Source: Bacteroides sp. (GTDB lineage Bacteria > Bacteroidota > Bacteroidia > Bacteroidales > Bacteroidaceae). Taken from it: 48,078 nt of DNA. The notes beneath the pieces were generated by a model that saw only the letters and a program-made list of their open reading frames with translations, was not told the DNA's origin and made no database searches. The stretch spans positions 1 to 48,078 of the forward strand of contig SUXY01000017.1 of assembly GCA_015060705.1 (NCBI GenBank), read 5' to 3'. Numbering within the stretch: the first letter of the stretch is position 1; each line of letters opens with the position of its first letter. The position numbers and the translations under genes are program-made. Below are positions 23,731 to 31,000 of the stretch, piece by piece.

Positions 23731-24165
23731 TCAACGACGTTTCTTGAAGAAATCTTTCATCAGCGAGGCACAATCTTCCGCCAAGACACCTTGCCGAACC
23801 ACTGTCTTCGGATGCAAGGCCTGGGGAGCATATCGCTGATACCCTCTTTTTTCATCGGCAGCACCAAAGACCAGACTTCCCATTTGCGACCATGCAATAG
23901 CACCCGCACACATCACACATGGCTCTACAGTAACATAAAGCGTGCAATCATTCAAATACTTGCCACCCAAGTAATTGGCAGCTGCCGTAATGGCTTGCAT
24001 CTCGGCGTGAGCTGTCACATCTGTCAATGTCTCTGTCAGATTGTATGAACGGGCGATGATACGATCCCGGCAAACGACGACCGCTCCTACCGGCACCTCT
24101 CCTTTCTCAAAAGCTTTCCGTGCCTCCTGCAGCGCTTGTTTCATATAAAAATGATCGTCCGCCAT
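23731..24165 (-). CDS. tadA: tRNA-specific adenosine deaminase / nucleoside deaminase
   Basis: A zinc deaminase, probably converting A34 to inosine in tRNA-Arg. From the ATG at 24165 it has 144 residues, with HAE (53-55; H53 ligand, E55 proton shuttle) and PCVMC (82-86; C83 and C86 ligands). The start at 24165 leaves a 1-nt gap after the upstream stop codon, pointing to translational coupling; the in-frame ATG at 24189 would overlap the previous gene. It is in one transcription unit with the small gene upstream. A broad nucleoside deaminase (guanine-type) is the alternative. Confidence 0.92.
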   Translation of the reverse strand: MADDHFYMKQALQEARKAFEKGEVPVGAVVVCRDRIIARSYNLTETLTDVTAHAEMQAITAAANYLGGKYLNDCTLYVTVEPCVMCAGAIAWSQMGSLVFGAADEKRGYQRYAPQALHPKTVVRQGVLAEDCASLMKDFFKKRR

Positions 24166-24166
24166 A

Positions 24167-24400
24167 CTACCTTCGCATATCATGTTCATTAAACAAGGTA
24201 GGATAATCTTCCTCCATTTTCTGATGAATAAAGGTCAATACCGTTTCGCGAAGCCAGCGTGCTTTATTAGTTATCTTATATTTCTTCAGATAACTATCCA
24301 CAATTCGCACTTCTTCTTCGCTCATCAAGCACACCATGCGTTGTTTACGCTTGGGTACAGACGTAGGAACCTTGTCCCTTTTCTTCACGGTATTTGCCAT
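24167..24400 (-). CDS. Small ribbon-helix-helix-like (MobC-type) protein
   Basis: The 77-residue protein has a basic N-terminus (MANTVKKRDKVPTSVPKRKQ), then a short beta strand RMVCLMSEEE, a helix VRIVDSYLKKYKI and a second helix KARWLRETVLTFIHQ. A beta-alpha-alpha pattern with LSxEE and an S/A-x-W-L-R is like ribbon-helix-helix proteins of the MobC / relaxosome accessory kind, so DNA binding is likely; the family assignment is inference. No relaxase is nearby. An earlier in-frame start at 24487 would pass through the divergent yraN start and lies upstream of the promoter, so 24400 is chosen. The mRNA is nearly leaderless (-7 element 8 nt upstream), and the gene is coupled to tadA. Confidence 0.75.
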   Translation of the reverse strand: MANTVKKRDKVPTSVPKRKQRMVCLMSEEEVRIVDSYLKKYKITNKARWLRETVLTFIHQKMEEDYPTLFNEHDMRR

Positions 24401-24408
24401 ATACGTTG

Positions 24409-24438
24409 CAAATTTAACCTTACTTCTGTAAATACAAA
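24409..24438 (-). promoter_or_regulatory. Promoter of the RHH-like gene and tadA (near-leaderless)
   Basis: On the minus strand, TTTG (24435-24438) and TAAATTTG (24409-24416) are separated by 18 nt. The element ends 8 nt before the ATG, so the leader is about 5 nt or less. Confidence 0.65.
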
Positions 24439-24472
24439 ACAGAAAATGTGTATTTTTGCCGGAAAGAAGTAA
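24420..24472. promoter_or_regulatory. Possible operator: spaced inverted repeat between divergent promoters
   Basis: TTACTTCT (24420-24427) and its exact complement AGAAGTAA (24465-24472) bracket the divergent promoters of the RHH-like gene and yraN. The arms are 8 bp and perfect; function is inferred from position only. Confidence 0.3.
24451..24458 (+). promoter_or_regulatory. -7 element for yraN-birA-MATE
   Basis: TATTTTTG matches TAnnTTTG and ends 17 nt before the yraN ATG. Confidence 0.55.
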
Positions 24473-24475
24473 AAT

Positions 24476-24841
24476 ATGGCAATACACAACGAGTTAGGGA
24501 AGAAAGGAGAAAGAGAAGCTATCTGTCTTCTGGAGAAGCAAGGCTACCGAATACGCCACCTCAACTGGCGTTCCGGCAGAAAGGAACTGGATATTGTAGC
24601 TGAACTTGAGAACGAACTGATTGTCATCGAAGTGAAGACACGCCGGAACAAACAGTTCGGACAACCGGAAGAGAGCATCAACGAACAAAAACTCCGAAGG
24701 ATTGTTTCCGCAGCCGATGCCTACGTAAGGAAATTCCACTTGGATGCACCGGTCCGTTTCGACATCATCTCCATCATAGGAGAAGAAAGCCCGTATGAGA
24801 TCGAGCATATCAAGAACGCTTTCTACCCTCCCATTTGGTAA
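24476..24841 (+). CDS. yraN: UPF0102 (YraN) family nuclease-like protein
   Basis: The 121-residue protein of the YraN family has a restriction-endonuclease-like core: GKKGEREAICLLEKQGYRI, then ELDIVAE (D39), then VIEVKTRR (E52 and K54), the PD-(D/E)xK arrangement, and finally RFDIISI. The biological role is unknown; a nuclease in recombination or repair is suspected. It is the first gene of the unit with birA (19-nt gap) and the MATE transporter. Confidence 0.93.
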   Translation: MAIHNELGKKGEREAICLLEKQGYRIRHLNWRSGRKELDIVAELENELIVIEVKTRRNKQFGQPEESINEQKLRRIVSAADAYVRKFHLDAPVRFDIISIIGEESPYEIEHIKNAFYPPIW

Positions 24842-24860
24842 CAACAAGCAAAAGAGAACA

Positions 24861-25625
24861 ATGATTTATCCAAAGAATATCAAACTGACTATCGAACGGC
24901 TGAAAGAGGTTCCCTCGACCAACAGCTATCTGGCAGAGCTTTGCAAAGAGAGCAAAGCCAAAGAATTCCATACTATCATCGCCGATCATCAAACTGCAGG
25001 TAGAGGACAACGAGGAAACACCTGGGAAGCTGAAAGCGGTAAAAACCTGACATTCAGCACCGTTTTGTTTCCTACCACCTTGGAAGCCAAGGAACAGTTC
25101 TATCTCTCCATGACTATCGCTTTTGCGGTCGTAGATGCCCTCGGAAGCTATACCGATGGTTTTTCCATCAAGTGGCCCAACGACATCTATTGGAAGGACA
25201 AGAAAATAGGGGGAATTCTGATTGAGAACGAATTGGAAGGAAAATTCATCTCCCAATCCATTGTCGGCATTGGAATCAACGTCAATCAAGAAGCATTCCA
25301 TTCCTCTGCTCCCAATCCGGTATCATTGATTCAAATCATCGGCGTCCCGATTGACCGCAAGGAATTACTCAACAAAATTCTTCGAGGCATCATGGGAGGT
25401 TATATCTTTTTGGAAACAGCCTATAGTCAAGCTGTCCCTAACATCCGCCAACTATACACCCAAAAGCTGTATCGAAAGGAAGGATTCCACCTTTACCGGG
25501 ACAAGGAAGGGACTTTTTTAGCCGAATACCAAAATGTAGAAGCAAGCGGACACCTCGTCTTAAAGGATGAGCAAGGCAATCTGCGCCGTTACGCATTCAA
25601 AGAAGTCGAATTTATCCTGCCATGA
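24861..25625 (+). CDS. birA: Biotin-[acetyl-CoA carboxylase] ligase
   Basis: It attaches biotin to the carboxyl carrier protein via biotinyl-AMP. The 254-residue protein from the ATG at 24861 has the biotin/ATP motif GRGQRGNTWEA (about 46-56), KWPNDIYWKDKKIGGIL (with the catalytic Lys) and a C-terminal SH3-like cap. There is no N-terminal winged-helix domain, so this is a group I ligase without a repressor function. An in-frame ATG at 24795 overlaps yraN by 47 bp and is unlikely. The stop codon overlaps the MATE start (ATGA). Confidence 0.95.
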   Translation: MIYPKNIKLTIERLKEVPSTNSYLAELCKESKAKEFHTIIADHQTAGRGQRGNTWEAESGKNLTFSTVLFPTTLEAKEQFYLSMTIAFAVVDALGSYTDGFSIKWPNDIYWKDKKIGGILIENELEGKFISQSIVGIGINVNQEAFHSSAPNPVSLIQIIGVPIDRKELLNKILRGIMGGYIFLETAYSQAVPNIRQLYTQKLYRKEGFHLYRDKEGTFLAEYQNVEASGHLVLKDEQGNLRRYAFKEVEFILP

Positions 25626-26917
25626 ATACGAACAACCGCGAAATACTTCAAATAGCCCTTCCCTCGATTGTATCGAACATTACCGTTCCCTTGTTGGGGC
25701 TGATTGATGTCACGATTGTGGGACATCTGGGAGCGGCATCGTACATCGGTGCCATTGCCGTGGGTGGAATGCTCTTCAATATCATCTATTGGATATTTGG
25801 CTTTCTACGCATGGGAACCGGCGGCATGACTGCCCAAGCCTACGGTCAACAGAACGATGCTGAAATGATGCGTCTGCTTACCCGCTCCATGGGGGTAGGT
25901 GCGTTGATTGCCTTTACGCTGATTCTACTTCAGTATCCCATTGAACGGACGGCTTTTGCTTTCATCGAAACAACTCCTGAAATAGAACGCCTTGCCACTA
26001 CCTATTTCCGCATCTGTATTTGGGGAGCACCTGCCGTATTGGGGCTATACAGTTTTTCCGGTTGGTTCATCGGAATGCAGAACTCACGCTACCCCATGTT
26101 CATTGCCATCACACAGAACATCGTCAATATCTTGGTCAGCCTTGTATTGGTGTATGGTTTTGAAATGAAAATCGAAGGGGTAGCTATTGGCACCCTCGTG
26201 GCACAATATGCCGGCTTCCTCATGGCCATCACCTTATGGGTGCACAAATACAAGGCCATCCGATGCCATGCCGAACTGCGTTCGCTTCTGGACAAGCAGG
26301 CCATGTACCGGTTCTTCCAAGTGAACCGTGACATTTTCTTGCGTACCTTATGTTTGGTAGCCGTCACCGTTTTCTTCACCTCGGCAGGTGCAGCCCAAGG
26401 CGAAGTGGTCTTGGCGGTCAACACCCTGTTGATGCAACTGTTTACCCTCTTCTCTTACATCATGGACGGATTTGCTTATGCCGGAGAAGCCTTGGCTGGA
26501 AAACATATCGGAGCCAACAACCGCACCGGCCTACAACAAATGGTTCGCCAACTCTTCGTGTGGGGCATCGGAGTATCTTTGACGTTTACCTTGATGTACG
26601 GCATCGGCGGAGAAGATTTCTTGAAACTATTGACCAACGAAGAAAGTGTCATTGCCGCTTCTTCCAATTACTTTTATTGGGTATTGGCTATCCCATTGGC
26701 AGGCTTTGCCGCTTTCTTGTACGACGGCATCTTCATCGGGGCAACAGCCACTCGCCTGATGCTTTTTGCCATGGCCATTGCCGCTGCAGCTTTCTTCCTG
26801 ATATACTTCGGATGTCGATCTACCTTGGGGAACCATGCGCTTTGGTTGGCCTTCATTTCCTATCTGGTACTTCGAGGCATAGTACAAGGCTTTTTAGGTC
26901 GAAAGATTTTGAACTGA
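25622..26917 (+). CDS. MATE family efflux transporter (DinF-like)
   Basis: The 431-residue, 12-helix inner-membrane protein of the MatE family has two related halves. The first starts REILQIALPSIVSNITVPLLGLIDV, and the conserved FGFLRMGTGGMTAQAYGQ is near 60-77. These antiporters use Na+ or H+ gradients to export drugs or metabolites; the substrate here is unknown. It overlaps birA by 4 nt and is followed by a dispersed palindrome that could terminate the transcript. Confidence 0.92.
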   Translation: MNTNNREILQIALPSIVSNITVPLLGLIDVTIVGHLGAASYIGAIAVGGMLFNIIYWIFGFLRMGTGGMTAQAYGQQNDAEMMRLLTRSMGVGALIAFTLILLQYPIERTAFAFIETTPEIERLATTYFRICIWGAPAVLGLYSFSGWFIGMQNSRYPMFIAITQNIVNILVSLVLVYGFEMKIEGVAIGTLVAQYAGFLMAITLWVHKYKAIRCHAELRSLLDKQAMYRFFQVNRDIFLRTLCLVAVTVFFTSAGAAQGEVVLAVNTLLMQLFTLFSYIMDGFAYAGEALAGKHIGANNRTGLQQMVRQLFVWGIGVSLTFTLMYGIGGEDFLKLLTNEESVIAASSNYFYWVLAIPLAGFAAFLYDGIFIGATATRLMLFAMAIAAAAFFLIYFGCRSTLGNHALWLAFISYLVLRGIVQGFLGRKILN

Positions 26918-26925
26918 CACCCTCG

Positions 26926-27010
26926 TGTCATCCAGAGCGAAGCGAAGGATCTCGGTAACACCCACTCTATGTTTCCGAGATTCTTCGTCACTACGTTCCT
27001 CTGAATGACA
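26926..27010. repeat. Dispersed 85-bp imperfect palindrome, copy 2
   Basis: The left arm TGTCATCCAGAGCGAAGCG continues to GGATCTCGG. The right arm runs CCGAGATTCTTCG and ends CTCTGAATGACA. It differs from copy 1 by a few bases, partly spoiling pairing (CATCC against GAATG). It lies between the MATE gene and pyrH, upstream of the pyrH promoter. Confidence 0.85.
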
Positions 27011-27029
27011 ATAAATAAAAAACTTTTTT

Positions 27030-27037
27030 TATCTTTG
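27030..27037 (+). promoter_or_regulatory. -7 element for pyrH
   Basis: TATCTTTG matches TAnnTTTG, with a 26-nt leader to the ATG. Confidence 0.6.
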
Positions 27038-27063
27038 CAAAAAACAATTAATCAAGTAATACT

Positions 27064-27774
27064 ATGGCAAGATTTAAAAGAATCCTTCTGAAACTGAGTG
27101 GCGAAAGCCTCATGGGTGAAAAACAATACGGTATCGACGAAAAGCGTTTGGGCGAGTATGCACAACAGATTAAGGAAATCCACGATATGGGCGTGCAGAT
27201 TGGTATCGTGATTGGTGGTGGCAACATCTTCCGCGGTTTGAGCGGTGCTTCCAAAGGTTTCGACCGTGTAAAGGGCGACCAAATGGGTATGTTGGCAACC
27301 GTTATCAACAGCCTTGGCTTGAGCAGCGCACTCGGCGCTGCCGGTGTGAAGACTCGCGTACTGACCGCAGTCCGCATGGAACCTATCGGCGAATTCTATA
27401 GCAAGTGGAAAGCCATCGAAGCCATGGAAAATGGTGAAGTGGTGATTATGTCGGCCGGTACAGGCAATCCATTCTTTACTACCGATACCGGTTCTTCTCT
27501 CCGTGGAATCGAAATCGAAGCCGATGTGATGCTGAAGGGTACTCGTGTAGACGGCATCTATACAGCTGACCCAGAAAAGGATCCGACCGCTACCAAGTTC
27601 GACGACATCACTTACGACGAAGTTTTGAGACGTGGTCTCAAGGTAATGGACTTGACTGCTACTTGCATGTGCAAGGAAAACAAGCTTCCGATTATCGTGT
27701 TCGATATGGACACTGTAGGCAACCTGAAGAAGGTGATGAGCGGTGAAAACATCGGTACATTGGTGCATCCATAA
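27064..27774 (+). CDS. pyrH: UMP kinase
   Basis: It phosphorylates UMP to UDP for pyrimidine nucleotide synthesis. The 236-residue protein of the amino-acid-kinase fold shows KRILLKLSGESLMG (4-17), VIGGGNIFRG (about 55-64), the GTGNPFFTTDT loop (about 137-147) and DGIYTADPEKDP. Codon use is highly biased. In many bacteria it sits directly before frr; here the two are 547 bp apart and each has its own signals. Confidence 0.97.
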   Translation: MARFKRILLKLSGESLMGEKQYGIDEKRLGEYAQQIKEIHDMGVQIGIVIGGGNIFRGLSGASKGFDRVKGDQMGMLATVINSLGLSSALGAAGVKTRVLTAVRMEPIGEFYSKWKAIEAMENGEVVIMSAGTGNPFFTTDTGSSLRGIEIEADVMLKGTRVDGIYTADPEKDPTATKFDDITYDEVLRRGLKVMDLTATCMCKENKLPIIVFDMDTVGNLKKVMSGENIGTLVHP

Positions 27775-27797
27775 AAAGGCGCTGAAAATATAAACGT

Positions 27798-27841
27798 AAA
27801 ACTCGATGAAACGGGCGACTTTGTTCGTTTCATCGAGTTTT
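27798..27841 (+). terminator. Terminator after pyrH
   Basis: A perfect 16-bp stem (27798-27813 with 27826-27841, arm AAAACTCGATGAAACG) encloses a 12-nt loop and ends in TTTT. Confidence 0.9.
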
Positions 27842-28028
27842 CATATAAGTTTTTCACACCTCATAATCACTCAAATCCTGCCCTTATTCCATTTACATCG
27901 TTTTTGCCTTCAGCCTTCATACTACATGTATATCAACGGCTTACGATGAACCCACCCTCTTTCTGCCTTCATTCTGCCTTCACAAGTACGCAAGCGACAC
28001 ATACAGAGCAACCCCATATCATACATAG

Positions 28029-28123
28029 TTCCAACTTTTTTCACCTATTGGAACTTTTTGTTCCACTAAGTGGAACTTTTGGTACCAGCTAATGGGAAAA
28101 ATGGTTTCAGCTAATGGAACTGG
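28029..28123. repeat. Degenerate ~22-bp tandem repeat
   Basis: About four and a half units with core CAnCTAAtGGAAcTTTTgG lie at 28040-28060, 28061-28082, 28083-28104 and 28105-28123, with a partial unit before them. The second unit contains a perfect palindrome TTCCAC-TAA-GTGGAA (28061-28075). Confidence 0.7.
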
Positions 28124-28249
28124 CTTGCGCTAGTAGTCACGTATGGAGCTGCTTCAAATGTAAATGGAGGCAATCATTGCTTTTCTACACAAAATATCGT
28201 AACGCAACAAGCTTTTATACCGCCCAAGATAAAATTCCCCATCCGAATA

Positions 28250-28281
28250 ATTGCACAAATATAAAAAATAACATACTTTTG
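28250..28281 (+). promoter_or_regulatory. Promoter of frr-rsgA-peptidase operon
   Basis: ATTG (28250-28253; one off TTTG), a 20-nt spacer and TACTTTTG (28274-28281). The leader to frr is about 37 nt. Confidence 0.6.
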
Positions 28282-28321
28282 TTTCCAATCAAATAAAGTA
28301 TAAACTAAAACCTCGAAAGAT

Positions 28322-28882
28322 ATGACAGACGTTAAGACTTGCCTCAACGAGGCGCAGGAAAAGATGGACATGGCTACCATGTACTTGGAAGAAGCATTGG
28401 CACACATCCGTGCCGGTAAGGCTGACACCCGTTTGCTCGACGGTATCCGTGTGGATTCTTACGGTAGCATGGTGCCTATCAACAATGTAGCATCAGTAAC
28501 TACTCCAGACGCTCGCAGCATCGCTATCAAGCCTTGGGACAAGAGCATGTTCCGTGTAATCGAAAAGGCCATCATCGACTCTTCTCTCGGTATCATGCCG
28601 GAAAACAATGGTGAAATCATCCGTATCGGCATTCCTCCATTGACTGAAGACCGCCGTAAGCAATTGGCAAAGCAATGTAAGGGTGAAGCAGAAAACGCCA
28701 AGGTAAGTGTACGTAATGCCCGTCGTGACGGTGTGGACAAGTTGAAGAAGGCCGTGAAGGACGGTCTGCCGGAAGACGAACAGAAGAACGGCGAAGAAAA
28801 GCTTCAGAAGTTGCACGACAAGTACATCAAGACCATTGATGAATTGTTCGCTGCCAAGGAAAAGGAAATCATGACTGTATAA
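28322..28882 (+). CDS. frr: Ribosome recycling factor
   Basis: It splits the post-termination ribosome together with EF-G. The 186 residues form the RRF two-domain shape: helical domain I and a small beta domain, with [32 protein letters not shown] (about 49-80), [37 protein letters not shown] (about 100-136) and a long C-terminal helix. Codon bias is very strong. It heads an operon with rsgA and the M28 peptidase. Confidence 0.97.
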   Translation: MTDVKTCLNEAQEKMDMATMYLEEALAHIRAGKADTRLLDGIRVDSYGSMVPINNVASVTTPDARSIAIKPWDKSMFRVIEKAIIDSSLGIMPENNGEIIRIGIPPLTEDRRKQLAKQCKGEAENAKVSVRNARRDGVDKLKKAVKDGLPEDEQKNGEEKLQKLHDKYIKTIDELFAAKEKEIMTV

Positions 28883-28891
28883 GGAGAAGAC

Positions 28892-29824
28892 GTGCGCGGA
28901 TTAGTTATCAAGAATACAGGAAGCTGGTACGTGGTGAAAACCGATGAGGGGAAGCTGGTGGATTGCAAGATCAAAGGCAACTTCCGTCTGAAAGGTATCC
29001 GGAGTACCAACCCCATTGCGGTGGGCGACTATGTGCAAATCATCGTGAACAATGAGGGCACTGCCTTCATCAGCGAGATTGAAGACCGCAAGAACTACAT
29101 CATCCGACGTGCATCCAACCTTTCGAAACAATCGCATATACTGGCCGCTAACCTCGACCAGTGTATGCTGATTATTACCATCAACTATCCCGAAACCTCT
29201 ACCATCTTCATCGACCGCTTCCTGGCTACAGCCGAAGCCTATCGGGTTCCCGTAAAGCTGATTTTCAACAAGATAGACAGGTACAGCGAGGATGAAACCC
29301 GCTACATGGATGCACTCATCGATTTATACACCTACATCGGCTATCCTTGCTTCAAGGTTTCAGCACTGAACGAAGTGGGCATCAACGAAATCAAGCAAGA
29401 CCTGGAAGGAAAAGTGACCTTGCTGTCGGGTAATTCGGGAGTAGGCAAATCGACATTCATCAATGCCATCTTGCCGGAGTTGAAGGTCAAGACCGGAGAA
29501 ATCTCCGACTACCACAACAAAGGAATGCATACCACGACTTTCTCCGAGATGTTCCCGTTGGAAGGTGGCGGATATCTGATTGATACTCCGGGCATCAAGG
29601 GATTCGGGACCTTCGATATGGAAGAAGAGGAAGTGGGACATTACTTTAAGGAAATATTCGAGTATTCGGCCAATTGCAAGTATGGCAACTGCACGCATCG
29701 CCATGAACCGGGATGTGCTGTCCGTGAGGCCGTAGAAAAACATTTAATCAGCGAATCGCGCTATACCTCCTACCTCAACATGCTGGAAGACAAGGAGGAA
29801 GGAAAGTATCGCGCTGCATTCTAA
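28892..29824 (+). CDS. rsgA: Ribosome biogenesis GTPase RsgA
   Basis: A circularly permuted GTPase that checks maturation of the 30S subunit. The 310 residues have an N-terminal OB-fold (1-65), then G4 NKID (126-129), G5 SAL, G1 GNSGVGKS (180-187) and G3 DTPG (231-234), followed by a zinc knuckle with C262, C267, H269 and C275. The start is GTG at 28892, preceded 5 nt upstream by AAGGAG, a good Shine-Dalgarno that is rare in this lineage; there is no better ATG. The gap to frr is 9 nt. Confidence 0.95.
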   Translation: MRGLVIKNTGSWYVVKTDEGKLVDCKIKGNFRLKGIRSTNPIAVGDYVQIIVNNEGTAFISEIEDRKNYIIRRASNLSKQSHILAANLDQCMLIITINYPETSTIFIDRFLATAEAYRVPVKLIFNKIDRYSEDETRYMDALIDLYTYIGYPCFKVSALNEVGINEIKQDLEGKVTLLSGNSGVGKSTFINAILPELKVKTGEISDYHNKGMHTTTFSEMFPLEGGGYLIDTPGIKGFGTFDMEEEEVGHYFKEIFEYSANCKYGNCTHRHEPGCAVREAVEKHLISESRYTSYLNMLEDKEEGKYRAAF

Positions 29825-29839
29825 CAAAAGAGTTTAACC

Positions 29840-30868
29840 ATGAAAAAGTATTTGTTTCTGGCAGCACTTATGCTTATCGGAGCTGCCAACATGAACGCTG
29901 CATCACCGAAGAAGAAAGCAAAAGTTACTCCTGAAATGAAGGGAGTGGCAAGTATCAATCGTGCAACTGCCGAAGCACACGTAGACTTCTTGGCTTGCGA
30001 TGAGTTGGAAGGCCGTGAAGCCGGATGGAAAGGTGGCCGCATTGCCGGTAATTATATCATTTCTTGCTTGAAGCAGATGGGATTGCAACCGTTGTTTGAA
30101 GACGGTTATGTACAACCATTCGAAGCTTATCACGCTGAACGCCAAAAAAGAGGCCAACGCTGGCAAGTTCACCCAGACTCTATCGCTAAATTGAAACAAG
30201 GTGTTCATCAGAAACTTGATATGCGCAACATCCTTGCCAAGATTGAAGGAAAGAATCCGAATGAAATCGTAATTATCGGTGCACACTACGACCACTTGGG
30301 TTATGACCCGATGTTAAACGGTGACCAAATCTACAACGGTGCCGATGACAATGCTTCTGGTGTACAGGCTGTATTGCAAGTAGCTCGTGCCTTCTTGGCA
30401 ACCGGTGAACAACCGGAACGTACCGTTGTTTTCGCATTCTGGGACGGTGAAGAAAAAGGTTTGCTTGGTTCCAAGCATTTCGCCTTGGCTTATCCGGAAA
30501 TCGGCAAGGTAAAGGGCTATTTGAACTATGACATGATTGGCCGCAACAACAACGAAGCGAAGCCAAAGCATGTGGTTTACTTCTACACTGCTGCTTATCA
30601 AATGTTTGGCGACTGGTTGAAGAACGACATCGTTACCTATGGTCTGGAACTGGAACCGGACTACCGTGCATGGGACAATCCTGTAGGCGGTAGCGACAAC
30701 GGAACTTTTGCCAAGCTCGGCATTCCTATCATTTGGTACCACACCGATGCACATCCGGACTACCACTTGCCGGGTGACCATGCAGAACGTTGCAATTGGG
30801 AAAAGATGGTAGACATCACCAAGGCATCGTTCCTGGCCTTCTGGAAGCTGGCCAATGAAAAGTATTAA
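29840..30868 (+). CDS. Exported M28 family metallopeptidase
   Basis: The 342-residue protein has a signal peptide (about 1-20, LFLAALMLIGAANMNA), so it acts in the periplasm or outside. The M28 di-zinc site is intact: H149 (GAHYDHLG), D169 (NGADDNASG), catalytic E204 and ligand E205 (WDGEEKG), D231 (NYDMIGR), and a late His in HTDAHPDYH (about 304-312). It should cleave N-terminal residues from peptides. It follows rsgA by 15 nt and ends at a hairpin terminator. A glutaminyl cyclase is the less likely alternative, because the aminopeptidase metal ligands are complete. Confidence 0.92.
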   Translation: MKKYLFLAALMLIGAANMNAASPKKKAKVTPEMKGVASINRATAEAHVDFLACDELEGREAGWKGGRIAGNYIISCLKQMGLQPLFEDGYVQPFEAYHAERQKRGQRWQVHPDSIAKLKQGVHQKLDMRNILAKIEGKNPNEIVIIGAHYDHLGYDPMLNGDQIYNGADDNASGVQAVLQVARAFLATGEQPERTVVFAFWDGEEKGLLGSKHFALAYPEIGKVKGYLNYDMIGRNNNEAKPKHVVYFYTAAYQMFGDWLKNDIVTYGLELEPDYRAWDNPVGGSDNGTFAKLGIPIIWYHTDAHPDYHLPGDHAERCNWEKMVDITKASFLAFWKLANEKY

Positions 30869-30886
30869 GACTTGATAAAACAATGC

Positions 30887-30915
30887 AAGGCGTATCATTT
30901 CGATACGCCTTTTTT
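30887..30915 (+). terminator. Terminator after the M28 peptidase
   Basis: A 10-bp stem AAGGCGTATC / GATACGCCTT with a 5-nt loop, followed by a T run. Confidence 0.9.
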
Positions 30916-30936
30916 ATGACAAAAAAAGCTATTTCA

Positions 30937-30968
30937 TTTGTATTTACTAAGTACAACATGTAAATTTG
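30937..30968 (+). promoter_or_regulatory. Promoter of the amino acid permease
   Basis: TTTG (30937-30940), a 20-nt spacer and TAAATTTG (30961-30968): full consensus, with a leader of about 30 nt. Confidence 0.8.
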
Positions 30969-31000
30969 CGCCCAATTATCATCAATAAGTATTAGAAACT

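Larger units (their letters stand above)
27775..28321. other. 547-bp non-coding gap between pyrH and frr
   Basis: No supportable gene. It holds a strong pyrH terminator (27798-27841), three TGCCTTCA-type direct repeats (about 27907-27995), a degenerate 22-bp tandem repeat (28029-28123) and the frr promoter (about 28250-28281). Short open frames here have no promoter, no homology I recognise and odd composition. Confidence 0.7.

Noticed and set aside
26350-26958. Long plus-strand frame over the MATE gene ending in CHPERSEGSR
   Set aside because: It is out of frame with the clear MATE protein and its tail is the translated palindromic repeat, a well-known source of false protein predictions.
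27904-28296. Two short plus-strand frames in the pyrH-frr spacer
   Set aside because: They span the direct and tandem repeats, have no promoter and show odd composition; treated as non-coding.
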